The translations under genes and the position numbers were made by a program. Shown piece by piece: positions 42,056 through 49,842 of a stretch of DNA of 64,000 nucleotides (the first letter of the stretch is position 1; the number at the start of each line of letters is the position of its first letter). Under the pieces are notes generated by a model. That model saw nothing but the letters and a program-made list of their open reading frames with translations. It searched no databases and was not told the origin of the DNA. The stretch comes from Hallerella sp964587155 (GTDB lineage: Bacteria > Fibrobacterota > Fibrobacteria > Fibrobacterales > Fibrobacteraceae), in NCBI GenBank assembly GCA_964587155.1, contig CAZPKF010000015.1, forward strand, positions 1 through 64,000. Reading direction: 5' to 3'.

Positions 42056-42901
42056 TTAAATGGAATCGTGGAAAGAAACGGTCGGGCATGTCACCGTGAT
42101 GGTATATCCCGCTCCATTTTTCAATTCTGCAGAAGGAGTAATCGACATCCCCGCAGAGAACGTTGAACTGGCGCTGAGCCAAGTTCCTTCGACATCCGAA
42201 GACCATTTGACATCGCTCACGCCGCCGTCTTCGCCTTGACAATTGGAAATGGTCCAAGTGACTCTTTGCCCATCGGTCGCGGACAAGGCATTCGGTTCGC
42301 AGCGGCATCCGGAAAGTTCGGGAAGCCGGACGACAAGGGGCGCGCATTCAAGAGTGTCTCCGCCGGCGATGGAAAGCTTGGCGATGAAGGTTCCCGCTTT
42401 GGGATATTCGGCAGATACGCTTGTTTTTCCTTTGCCGGAACCTGTTTCTTGATAACTTCCATCGAGAATCCATTTGAATTTCAAATTGGACAGGTCTTCA
42501 GAAGAACTTTGTGAAAAAAGCCATGTCGTAGACCGACCCTGCAAAATTGTATCTTGCTTGGGGGCACAAGTGCCCAAAATTTGGACTGATTGGGAACTCG
42601 AACTTTGCGCTTTTGAAGAACTGGAGGCTTTGTGGGAGGAACTGGAAACTTTACTTGAAGAGCTGACTGCTTGGCTTGAAGAACTGGAAAGCGCAAGGCT
42701 GGAAGAGCAGGAAAGGCGTTCTTCAGAAGAAGAGAGTGCAAGTGAGGAACTAGAAAGAGCTGCGGAAGAAAGTTCCTCTGCAACGGAACTCAACGCTTCT
42801 GGGGAACTGTCGGAAAGTTCTAAACCGGAAACGGCTTGCAAATTGGTTTTGTCACAGGCGGAAAGGGCGAAAATGGCAGCGCAAAGCAAAATTTTTTTCA
42901 T
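42056..42901 (-). CDS. Ser-linker lipoprotein with paired-cysteine domains, paralogue 2
   Basis: This is a 281-residue lipoprotein (lipobox FALSACDK). The start ATG overlaps the stop of the upstream barrel gene (ATGA) and is preceded by GGGGAGGGC. Residues ~30-110 are a serine-dominated linker (SSSSLALSSSEE ... SSSSQAVSSSS). The mature domain carries GTCAPKQDTILQGRSTTWLF, LECAPLVV, GCRCEPN, ISNCQ and VTCP, the same order as the protein at 37145-38365. Function unknown. Coupling to a barrel-like protein suggests an outer-membrane complex. Confidence 0.72.
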   Translation of the reverse strand: MKKILLCAAIFALSACDKTNLQAVSGLELSDSSPEALSSVAEELSSAALSSSSLALSSSEERLSCSSSLALSSSSSQAVSSSSKVSSSSHKASSSSKAQSSSSQSVQILGTCAPKQDTILQGRSTTWLFSQSSSEDLSNLKFKWILDGSYQETGSGKGKTSVSAEYPKAGTFIAKLSIAGGDTLECAPLVVRLPELSGCRCEPNALSATDGQRVTWTISNCQGEDGGVSDVKWSSDVEGTWLSASSTFSAGMSITPSAELKNGAGYTITVTCPTVSFHDSI

Positions 42902-43548
42902 TTGAAAAGCCCTCCCCAAAGAGAAATTCGGGCACCGACAACGATGGACTTCGCCTGAATGACGGTTTCATTTGCGCGGAGAGAAAGCGGTTCAGTCAAA
43001 TCGTAAGAGCCGAATAAGGCGAATTCCCAACGGAAGGCTTTCAAAGGAAGGCGGTATCCGGCGGAAATTTCCAAAGGCACTTGGACTTTGGAATTTAATT
43101 GCCAAAGGATGTTCTGCTCTGCGTTTTCAACCAAAGTGATTTCTTTTTTTACGGCGAACAGTGCATAGGAACCCAGTTCAGTCCAAAATCCTTTTAGAAC
43201 GCTTTGTTGAATTCGAAGAGCGCCGCCTCCGCCGAATCGCCAAAAACCTTCGTTCATTGTCGCTTGGGTTCCTTCACTTGCGTAAATTGCTTGGTATTTT
43301 CCTGAGCCCGAAACGCGGAGGGCAAAGTGACCGTAACCCCAAAGAGCGGAAACGCCAAAACCGAATTGCGGTGCATCAAAATGTTCCTTTTCTAATTTGG
43401 CGTTCCAAATACCGTATGCGCCATCTATGGAAATGCCCAAATCGAACTGGAAAGGTGTTGACGATTCCAATGGGCGGTTGGATTCTTCGGCGAAGGCCAA
43501 ATTCCATGCGAGAAAACAAAATCCGAAAAGATGACAAAAGCGAACCAT
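42898..43548 (-). CDS. Putative outer membrane beta-barrel protein coupled to a lipoprotein
   Basis: This 216-residue protein has a signal peptide (FCFLAWNLAFA) and repeated amphipathic strands with glycine/aromatic ends, such as FGFGVSALWGYGHFALRVSGSG and FRWEFALFGSYDL, ending VVGARISLWGGLFK. It resembles small 8-10-stranded outer membrane barrels; no family is recognised. Its stop overlaps the ATG of the Ser-linker lipoprotein, so the pair is translated together. Confidence 0.6.
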   Translation of the reverse strand: MVRFCHLFGFCFLAWNLAFAEESNRPLESSTPFQFDLGISIDGAYGIWNAKLEKEHFDAPQFGFGVSALWGYGHFALRVSGSGKYQAIYASEGTQATMNEGFWRFGGGGALRIQQSVLKGFWTELGSYALFAVKKEITLVENAEQNILWQLNSKVQVPLEISAGYRLPLKAFRWEFALFGSYDLTEPLSLRANETVIQAKSIVVGARISLWGGLFK

Positions 43549-43634
43549 TCCAATTCGGAATATACATTGGAAATGAATTGGGAAAAAGAAAAAATATTTT
43601 AAGGTTGTTTGTGAATTTTAAATGGGCGGGGAAA

Positions 43635-43663
43635 GTTAAAAGGCAAGCGCGAAGGCTTGCCTT
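43635..43663 (-). terminator. Terminator of serS
   Basis: On the minus strand AAGGCAAGC and GCTTGCCTT form a 9-bp stem with a 6-base loop, followed by TTAAC. It lies about 25 bases after the serS stop. Confidence 0.78.
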
Positions 43664-43685
43664 GAATTTTTGATTTCCGAAAAAA

Positions 43686-44972
43686 TCAGGCTTTGGGTTC
43701 GATAACTTCCAAACCGCCCATATACGGACGGAGAACTTCTGGTATGACAAGGGAGCCGTCTTTTTGCTGGTAATTGTCACAAATGCCGACCATGACGCGG
43801 GGAGTTGCTAAGCCGGAACCGTTGAGCGTGTGCACATAGACGTTCTTGCCGTCTATTTTGGTCTTGATTCCCGCACGGCGCGCCTGGAAGTCTTCGAAGT
43901 TGGAACAAGAACTGACTTCGAGCCATTTATTTTCGACGGGTGCCCAAATTTCCAAGTCGTAACATTTTGCTGCGCCGAATCCCAAGTCGCCTTTGCAAAG
44001 GGCCAAACGGTGATAGGGCAGCCGGAGCTTTTCTAGGAGCTTTTCGCCGAATTGAGTGAGCTCTTCGTGCATTTCGTAGCTGTTGTCTGGCCGGGAGAAA
44101 AATACCATTTCGACTTTGTTGAACTGGTGCAGGCGGAGGAGTCCGCGGGTGTCTTTACCATAAGAGCCGGCTTCGCGACGGAAACAGGCCGAGTAACCGC
44201 AGATGCGTTTGGGAAGTTGGTCGGCGGGAATCACTTCGTTTGCGTAAAGGTTTGTCAGAGGGACTTCGGCTGTCGGGATAAGGAACAAGTCGTCATCCTT
44301 GTCGCAGCGGTACATGTCTTCTTCAAATTTCGGGAGTTGGCTTGTGCCCCGCATGGATGTGCGGTTGACCAAATACGGCGGCGTAATTTCTTCAAAGCCG
44401 TTCTTTTGGTGCTCATCGAGGAACCATTGGATGAGAGCGCGTTCTAAGCGGGAACCGAGTCCACGGTAAACAGGAAATCCATTGCCGGAAATTTTTGCAC
44501 CGCGTTCAAAATCGAAGATGCCTAGGCGTTCGCCCAAAGTCTTGTGATCGACCGGGGTAAAGTCCCTGTCTTTGGAATAAAAGTCAAATGGCAATGGGCC
44601 TTCTTTTTCGACAACGTTGTCGCTAGAATCTTTTCCTTCTGGAGAGTTGGGAGCGATGTTCGGAACGTGCATCAGCATTTCGGTTTGCTTGAATTCAAGT
44701 TCTTTCAGCTTTTTGTCCAGTTCATCGATTTTATCGCCGAGGGAACGCATCGCCTTGACGGCTTCGTCTGCGTTTTCGCCTTTCTTTTTGAGTTCGCCGA
44801 TTCGGCGTGATTCCGCATTGCGTTCGCTTTTCAGCTTTTCCACTTCGGAAAGGAGCGGACGGCGCACTTCGTCAATTGCTAGAATGTCTTTTAAACTGAC
44901 GGTAGTGTACTTTTTTTCTGTTTCTGCAATGTAGTATTCCGGATTTTCGCGAATCTTGCGTATGTCGAGCAT
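43686..44972 (-). CDS. serS: Seryl-tRNA synthetase
   Basis: This 428-residue class II aminoacyl-tRNA synthetase attaches serine to tRNA-Ser. It has the N-terminal coiled-coil arm (LDIRKIRENPEYYI ... EVEKLKSERNAESRRIGELKKKG) and class II motifs 2 and 3 (ACFRREAGSYGKDTRGLLRLHQFNKVEM; SGLATPRVMVGICDNYQ). The ATG at 44972 is preferred because AGAGGC lies just upstream; an in-frame ATG 39 bases earlier lacks this. Confidence 0.97.
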   Translation of the reverse strand: MLDIRKIRENPEYYIAETEKKYTTVSLKDILAIDEVRRPLLSEVEKLKSERNAESRRIGELKKKGENADEAVKAMRSLGDKIDELDKKLKELEFKQTEMLMHVPNIAPNSPEGKDSSDNVVEKEGPLPFDFYSKDRDFTPVDHKTLGERLGIFDFERGAKISGNGFPVYRGLGSRLERALIQWFLDEHQKNGFEEITPPYLVNRTSMRGTSQLPKFEEDMYRCDKDDDLFLIPTAEVPLTNLYANEVIPADQLPKRICGYSACFRREAGSYGKDTRGLLRLHQFNKVEMVFFSRPDNSYEMHEELTQFGEKLLEKLRLPYHRLALCKGDLGFGAAKCYDLEIWAPVENKWLEVSSCSNFEDFQARRAGIKTKIDGKNVYVHTLNGSGLATPRVMVGICDNYQQKDGSLVIPEVLRPYMGGLEVIEPKA

Positions 44973-45031
44973 GGGTGCCTCTTTGATGTTTGTGCTTTCA
45001 AAATCTAGCATTTTGAATTTATCTTTGAATC

Positions 45032-45529
45032 ATGAAACATGCAAAAATCCTCGTTTTATCCTCGTTCGTGATTCTTCTTTTGTTCGGGTGTTACAGTTTT
45101 ACCGCCAGTACGCTCCCTAGCCATATCCGGACGGTTCAAATTCACGAAGTGGACAATAAAACATTGGATCCGGTGTTGGCGAATACGCTCCGGGACAGTG
45201 TGGAAAAGATGTTTCGGAAAAATGCCGGTGGCGTACGGATTGTCAATTCCGAGGCGGATGCAGATTTTGAACTGACGCTTTTGAGTTATACGAATAAGCC
45301 CGAAAATTACACTTCCGGTTCGGAAGTGGAAACTTACCGGGTGACAATGAAAGTGAATGTCCGGTTTTATGACAATGTCAAAGAAAAGATGATTTACAAA
45401 GGCGACAATCTTTCGGCGGATGGAACTTACGACGTTTTGCAAAATGAAACAGAAGATAGGCACGGTCAGGCGCGTGCAATTCAAAAATTGCAGGATTTGA
45501 TTATTGCGAACGCCTTGGCGAAGTGGTGA
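45032..45529 (+). CDS. lptE: LptE-like LPS-assembly lipoprotein
   Basis: This is a 165-residue outer membrane lipoprotein (lipobox LLLFGCYSF). The mature start CYSFTASTLPSHIRTVQIHEVDN and the alpha/beta plan that follows (LANTLRDSVEKMF ... ADADFELTLLSY ... YRVTMKVNVRFYD) fit the LptE family as seen in the Bacteroidota/Fibrobacterota group, where it plugs LptD during LPS insertion. A 6-bp gap separates it from the deacetylase-like gene. Confidence 0.82.
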   Translation: MKHAKILVLSSFVILLLFGCYSFTASTLPSHIRTVQIHEVDNKTLDPVLANTLRDSVEKMFRKNAGGVRIVNSEADADFELTLLSYTNKPENYTSGSEVETYRVTMKVNVRFYDNVKEKMIYKGDNLSADGTYDVLQNETEDRHGQARAIQKLQDLIIANALAKW

Positions 45530-45535
45530 TTTTAA

Positions 45536-46273
45536 ATGCGGCAGTTCCTTTTATGTTATCATGATTTTTCGGTAAAGAACGCCGTTTTCGCGGAACGGCA
45601 GATTCAACAAATTTCGGATGTGACCGGATGCCCTCTTTCTGTCGCCGTGATTCCGCAAACGAAAGGTTCGAGCTTTGTTGACGTGGAAACTTTTCGCCGG
45701 CGGGTGACCGCCTTGGAAAACGATGGACATGAAATTCTGCTGCATGGAACGCGACATTTGGATGATGGACGGTTTCATCGGAATCTTTGGGGGCAAATTG
45801 CGTTGAAGTTGACGGCGAACGAAGCGGAGTTTGCCGGCCTCGGAAAAGAGGACTCCCTGTTTTTGCTGAAAGAATCCGTGAAATTATTGGGAAAGTGGAG
45901 AAGAGCTTTGCCGCGGACATTTGTTCCGCCGGCGTGGTATGGGAATCGTTATCTGAAAAAACAGGCACTTTCCCTGTTTGATGGATATGAAGACCGTTTT
46001 GCCATTTATCAGCGGAATGGCTGGAAGTTTTCCCCGGCACTCAGCTTTGCCGGGTTGCCGCCGATGGTGTTGAATCTGTCGCTTGCATTTGCCCGGACCG
46101 TTTTGCAAACGCCTTGCGGAGTTCCCCGTTTGGTTTTCCATCCGGTTGATTTTGAAATGATTGGCGAAGGGAAAATCTTGAAATTAGCCAAGTGGGCGGC
46201 TGCACGCCGGGAGCGGAAATCTTATGCGGAAATTTTTGCCGAAGCGTTAAAAGAGCCCTTCTCGGTAAGATAG
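45536..46273 (+). CDS. Polysaccharide-deacetylase-like (DUF2334-type) protein
   Basis: This 245-residue protein has an NodB-like start LCYHDFSV, a metal-site motif EILLHGTRHLDD (HxxxH type), and FVPPAWYGN. These match the DUF2334/polysaccharide deacetylase superfamily. There is no signal peptide, so it acts in the cytoplasm or at the inner membrane surface. Its position after lptE suggests a part in cell-envelope polysaccharide or lipid A-type metabolism, which is inference. Confidence 0.7.
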   Translation: MRQFLLCYHDFSVKNAVFAERQIQQISDVTGCPLSVAVIPQTKGSSFVDVETFRRRVTALENDGHEILLHGTRHLDDGRFHRNLWGQIALKLTANEAEFAGLGKEDSLFLLKESVKLLGKWRRALPRTFVPPAWYGNRYLKKQALSLFDGYEDRFAIYQRNGWKFSPALSFAGLPPMVLNLSLAFARTVLQTPCGVPRLVFHPVDFEMIGEGKILKLAKWAAARRERKSYAEIFAEALKEPFSVR

Positions 46274-46299
46274 AATCCGTTTACTGCTGAATTCAAATG

Positions 46300-46440
46300 C
46301 ATCTTTGTTTTTGCGAAAACGGTTTCACCGTTGACGTGTAAATCGTATAAAATTCACCCCATTTTCAGAAAATTTTTTTGTTTGAAACCCCATCAATCCA
46401 GCACATTCCGCTTTTCACTTCGAATGTCGCATCCCGAATT
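46300..46440 (+). repeat. Dispersed intergenic element, copy C
   Basis: The core from TGCGAAAACGGTTTC (46312) to CCCATCAA (46389-46396) aligns with copy B over about 60 bases: AAAACGGTTTC..C.TTG.CGT..AAA.CGT...A.ATTCAC, then CAGAAAA and TTTGAA..CCCATCAA. ACGGTTT pairs with AAATCGT through one G-U, preserving the stem seen in copy B. It lies between two convergent genes; no gene is seen in 46274-46504. Confidence 0.6.
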
Positions 46441-46504
46441 TGCATTCAATCCCATCTAATTCGACAAGTTCGAATCAAACTGGAATTTTCAAAACGGGAG
46501 AGGC

Positions 46505-47596
46505 TTATTTTTGGCAAAAAAGATTTTTTGCGCGTTGTTCCAAAAAGAGATTGACTAGGGTGATGGCTGCCATGCTTTCCACTATGACGGGAGCGCGGAG
46601 GGCAACGCAGGGGTCGTGTCTTCCGCGGGCTGCTAACGTTCCATTCTGGCAATCACGTCCGGCGGTATTTTGAGGCTTGCCGATGGTTGCTGTCGGCTTG
46701 AATGCGATGCGGCAGCGGATGGTTTCTCCAGAAGAAATTCCTCCGAAAATTCCCCCTGCATGATTTGTCAGCGTTTTGAATGCGCCGTTTTCAAATTGAA
46801 TGATGTCGTTGTGTTCCGAGCCGCGCATTTGGGCTGCAGCGAAACCTTCGCCGATTTCAAAACCTTTGACCGCCGGAATAGACAGAATGGCCTGACCGAG
46901 AAGGGCTTGGAGTTTGTCAAAAACGGGTTCGCCGATTCCAACGGGAGGCGTGCGAATTTCTAGTGCGAGAACGGCACCGATGGAATCCTTCGCTTCTTTG
47001 ACATCCCGGATGAGCTGTTCCATTTTGAGGCTGGCGACTGGATCTGGGCAACGGACGGGGGAGCTTTCTATTTTTTGCCGGGTGACTGTTTCTGCGTCAA
47101 TTTGGGATTGGATTGTTCCCACGGATTCGACCCAACTTAAAATTTCTGTTCCGCAGGCGAGGGTTAGAATTTTTCCGGCGACAGCACCGGCAGCGACCCG
47201 CGCCAAGGTCTCTCTGGCAGATGCACGTCCACCGCCACGGTAATCCCGAAAACCATATTTTAAATCATAAGTCAAATCGGCGTGCCCCGGTCGATACCAG
47301 TTGGCCATTTCGGAATAATCTGCGGAATGTTGATTCTCGTTTTGGACGACTAGGCTTATAGGAGTTCCCGTTGTTTTCCCTTCAAAAACACCAGACAGAA
47401 TGTGAACTTTGTCGTGTTCGTTTCGCGGGGTAACCAGGGAATTTTGCCCCGGACGGCGGCGGTCCATCGCCTGCTGAATATCGTTTTCTGTCAAAGGGAG
47501 GCCTGCCGGGCATCCATCGATGACGGCTCCGACGGCTTCACCATGGGATTCTCCCCAGGTGGATACTGAGAACAGTTTTCCGCAAATGCTAGACAT
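46505..47596 (-). CDS. aroC: Chorismate synthase
   Basis: This 363-residue FMN-dependent enzyme converts 5-enolpyruvylshikimate-3-phosphate to chorismate, the last common step to aromatic amino acids. Signatures are FSVSTWGESHGEAVGAVIDGCP at the N-terminus, RPGHADLTYDLKYGFRDYRGGGRASARET, and GGISSGETIRCRIAFKPTATI. Length matches the family. It has no operon partners in view. Confidence 0.97.
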   Translation of the reverse strand: MSSICGKLFSVSTWGESHGEAVGAVIDGCPAGLPLTENDIQQAMDRRRPGQNSLVTPRNEHDKVHILSGVFEGKTTGTPISLVVQNENQHSADYSEMANWYRPGHADLTYDLKYGFRDYRGGGRASARETLARVAAGAVAGKILTLACGTEILSWVESVGTIQSQIDAETVTRQKIESSPVRCPDPVASLKMEQLIRDVKEAKDSIGAVLALEIRTPPVGIGEPVFDKLQALLGQAILSIPAVKGFEIGEGFAAAQMRGSEHNDIIQFENGAFKTLTNHAGGIFGGISSGETIRCRIAFKPTATIGKPQNTAGRDCQNGTLAARGRHDPCVALRAPVIVESMAAITLVNLFLEQRAKNLFCQK

Positions 47597-47689
47597 ATTG
47601 ACGTAATAATAGAAATTTTGTAGTTGGGTTTTCCCCGAAAAGAGAATTTGTTTTCTAAGTTTAATCCTGTGTGATTTATTAAGGATACG

Positions 47690-48241
47690 ATGAAAAAACT
47701 AATAGTCGTTATTTTCGCCTTGATCGCAGCACCTTTGTGCGCCCAGTCGACAACTGGATTTGCCGGGATTCATTTTGGTCTTGACAGGGAAAGTGTTATC
47801 GAGGAAATTATGAAATTGGGCTACGATCCGATAGGCTCGTCGGACGGTGCGGATCGTATTGTCATTCCGGTTTACATGATGGACGAACTGCCGGTGCAAG
47901 TTGATTTCCTGTTCAACAAGAACGATCATTTTTATGCGTTCGAAGTCCGCACGGGAAGAATGGAGGCAGACCGCCTGCCCAAGGTATTCGAAGCTTTGGA
48001 CTACATGTCCGAAGAATTTTCCGATCGTTACGGCAAAAAAATTCGCACGACGGCTCTTCAAGAATCGGATATCAAACCGGGCATTCACAATCTTTACAAG
48101 CAGTGGACTGGCCACAAAACGTTGAATATTTACACGGCAATCATTTATAAAGACGGCCGCTATTATACGGTGGGCTCTGTCACAAGCCGTAAATTCGCCA
48201 AAGAAATTTCTCCGGCAAAAGGAAAAAATTCAAAAAGTTGA
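47690..48241 (+). CDS. Secreted protein of unknown function
   Basis: This 183-residue protein has a signal peptide (MKKLIVVIFALIAAPLCAQ). The mature part starts GFAGIHFGLDRESVIEEIMKLGY, a layout seen in periplasmic proteins with a repeated beta-alpha unit, and contains PVQVDFLFNKNDHFYAFEVRTG. AAGGATACG precedes the ATG. I do not recognise the family. It is convergent with the cytochrome gene, 27 bp away. Confidence 0.65.
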   Translation: MKKLIVVIFALIAAPLCAQSTTGFAGIHFGLDRESVIEEIMKLGYDPIGSSDGADRIVIPVYMMDELPVQVDFLFNKNDHFYAFEVRTGRMEADRLPKVFEALDYMSEEFSDRYGKKIRTTALQESDIKPGIHNLYKQWTGHKTLNIYTAIIYKDGRYYTVGSVTSRKFAKEISPAKGKNSKS

Positions 48242-48268
48242 ACGGTGGACGGTTTGCCATCGGAACTT

Positions 48269-48802
48269 TCATTCTTGGAGGTTTGCTTTTTTGCGTCTTT
48301 CTTGGAGAATGGAATCTTCTTGAATGGCTGCTTTTGCCTCTTCGGAAGTCCACGGATGACGTGGAAGCGTTTGGGCGAAGCCGGTGATGTCCACCATTTC
48401 GTCAAGGGGAATTTCTTCAATGTAAGGCAGCATTCCCCGGATGGAATCTCCAAAATTCATCATGAACCAGAATGTCGGGGCTTCGTCGTGAGCCGTAGTT
48501 CCGATGTAACGCGGATGCCACATGTCTCCGGACAGATTCATCCTGCGCCCATCGTCCCCGTGGCAGGGACGGCAATTGCGCATGAAAAGCTTTTCTCCGC
48601 GGGAAATATCCGCCTGTGTGACGATTCCGTTTGAATCCAGCAAATGATAAACCAAGTAGGCCATGCGCTTGTCTTCGACGGTCAGCGTATCACCGACGGA
48701 ACCCGGTTCCGGAGTTTCTCCGAGGCAAAAATCCACTCCGATGGCTGCCGCATACAAAAACGGTGCGGCGCAAAGGAAATATTTCAGGGACTTCCGGTTC
48801 AT
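48269..48802 (-). CDS. Monohaem c-type cytochrome
   Basis: This ~177-residue protein has an N-terminal signal or anchor (YFLCAAPFLYAAAIG). The haem-attachment site is CRPCH in RGEKLFMRNCRPCHGDDGR, and IRGMLPYIEEIP fits the distal Met ligand loop of class I cytochromes c. The last helix VDITGFAQTLP is typical of the fold. It would act as an electron carrier outside the cytoplasm. A GTG two codons upstream is an alternative start, and neither has a clear ribosome site. No haem-lyase or partner oxidoreductase is adjacent. Confidence 0.82.
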   Translation of the reverse strand: MNRKSLKYFLCAAPFLYAAAIGVDFCLGETPEPGSVGDTLTVEDKRMAYLVYHLLDSNGIVTQADISRGEKLFMRNCRPCHGDDGRRMNLSGDMWHPRYIGTTAHDEAPTFWFMMNFGDSIRGMLPYIEEIPLDEMVDITGFAQTLPRHPWTSEEAKAAIQEDSILQERRKKANLQE

Positions 48803-48835
48803 GGTCACAAAATAGATTTATATTGTTCCTTTCGA

Positions 48836-49822
48836 ATGATTTCTGTTCAAGACATTTCTTTGGAAGGACGTTGGGCTGTTGATTCTCTAAGCCTCTGCAC
48901 CTGCGCACCAGCGGCTGCAGTCCGTTTTGCGTTTGAAGGAACTTTTGTTGAAATGGAAATGGAGGGGGCTGCCCGTTGGAAAGTTGAAATCGACGGCGAG
49001 GAAAAACAGGAACTTTGTACGGGAAGGCGCGGCGTTTACCGTATTGCGGACTTGCGGGATTGTGCGCATGAAATTAGGATGGTCAAGAAGACGGAAACGG
49101 AATTTGGCAAATGCCAAATTTATGAAATCCGGGCAAATGCGCTTGCGGCTCCGCCGCATAGGGAAAAACAGTTCCGTTTGGAGTTCATCGGGGATTCTTA
49201 CACAGTGGGATTTGGAAATGCAGCCCCGGATCCGTTTTCCGGTGATGCGTTGACGACAACGGATGCGACTCTCGGTTATGGGGCGCTTGTCGCAGAAAAA
49301 CTCAACGCGGAATGCGCCATCAACGCTTACAGCGGTCGCGGTCTTGTTCAAAATTATATGGGCGTTGCTCCGGATTGGACGATTCCGCGGCTGTTGAATT
49401 ACACGCTTGGCGGCGAGGCTCCTCGGGGGAATTCTCCGATATGGGATTTTTCAAAATATATTCCCGATGTCGTGTGCCTTTTTGTCGGTATCAATGACTG
49501 GCAGGGAGAATATGCTCATCCGGAACCCGAAAAGTTCGATGCTGCCTATACACTTCTTCTGGATTCGCTCCGTTCGCATTACGATGCCCATTTTATGTTG
49601 ATTTCCACGGAAACTTTCCCGGAAAACCGATTGCCGGAACGAGTGGAGTCCGTCTTTTCGCGGGAGCTTTCCAAGGGAAATCGGGATGTTTCGCACTGCT
49701 TCTTGGAAACGCCCCGTCGGTTGGGTCTGGATTTTCATCCGGATTTGGAATGCCACCGGCGAATGGCTGCGCTTTTAAGTCAAAAAATTTCAGAAATTTT
49801 AACTCGCCGAAATGGCTTTTAA
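48836..49822 (+). CDS. CE2-like GDSL esterase without signal peptide
   Basis: This 328-residue protein has an N-terminal jelly-roll (~residues 1-110, VRFAFEGTFVEMEMEGAARW) and an SGNH/GDSL hydrolase domain with Ser121 in FIGDSYTVGFGN, the Asn motif LFVGINDWQGEY, and Asp299/His301 in DFHPDLECH. This two-domain plan matches carbohydrate esterase family 2, which removes acetyl groups from xylan or other glycans. No signal peptide is visible from MISVQDISLEGRW, so it probably works on imported acetylated oligosaccharides. It starts 33 bp from the divergent cytochrome gene. Confidence 0.8.
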   Translation: MISVQDISLEGRWAVDSLSLCTCAPAAAVRFAFEGTFVEMEMEGAARWKVEIDGEEKQELCTGRRGVYRIADLRDCAHEIRMVKKTETEFGKCQIYEIRANALAAPPHREKQFRLEFIGDSYTVGFGNAAPDPFSGDALTTTDATLGYGALVAEKLNAECAINAYSGRGLVQNYMGVAPDWTIPRLLNYTLGGEAPRGNSPIWDFSKYIPDVVCLFVGINDWQGEYAHPEPEKFDAAYTLLLDSLRSHYDAHFMLISTETFPENRLPERVESVFSRELSKGNRDVSHCFLETPRRLGLDFHPDLECHRRMAALLSQKISEILTRRNGF

Positions 49823-49842
49823 TGTATTTTTGTGGATAACTG

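Noticed and set aside
43550..43581. CCAATTC...GAATTGG inverted repeat before the small barrel gene
   Set aside because: The 7-bp arms with an 18-base spacer overlap the likely promoter and are within chance expectation; no second copy was found.
49828..49838. Perfect DnaA-box nonamer TGTGGATAA before the diguanylate cyclase gene (another inside GH26 near 2208)
   Set aside because: Single isolated nonamers are expected about once per such window, and no cluster or AT-rich unwinding region accompanies them.
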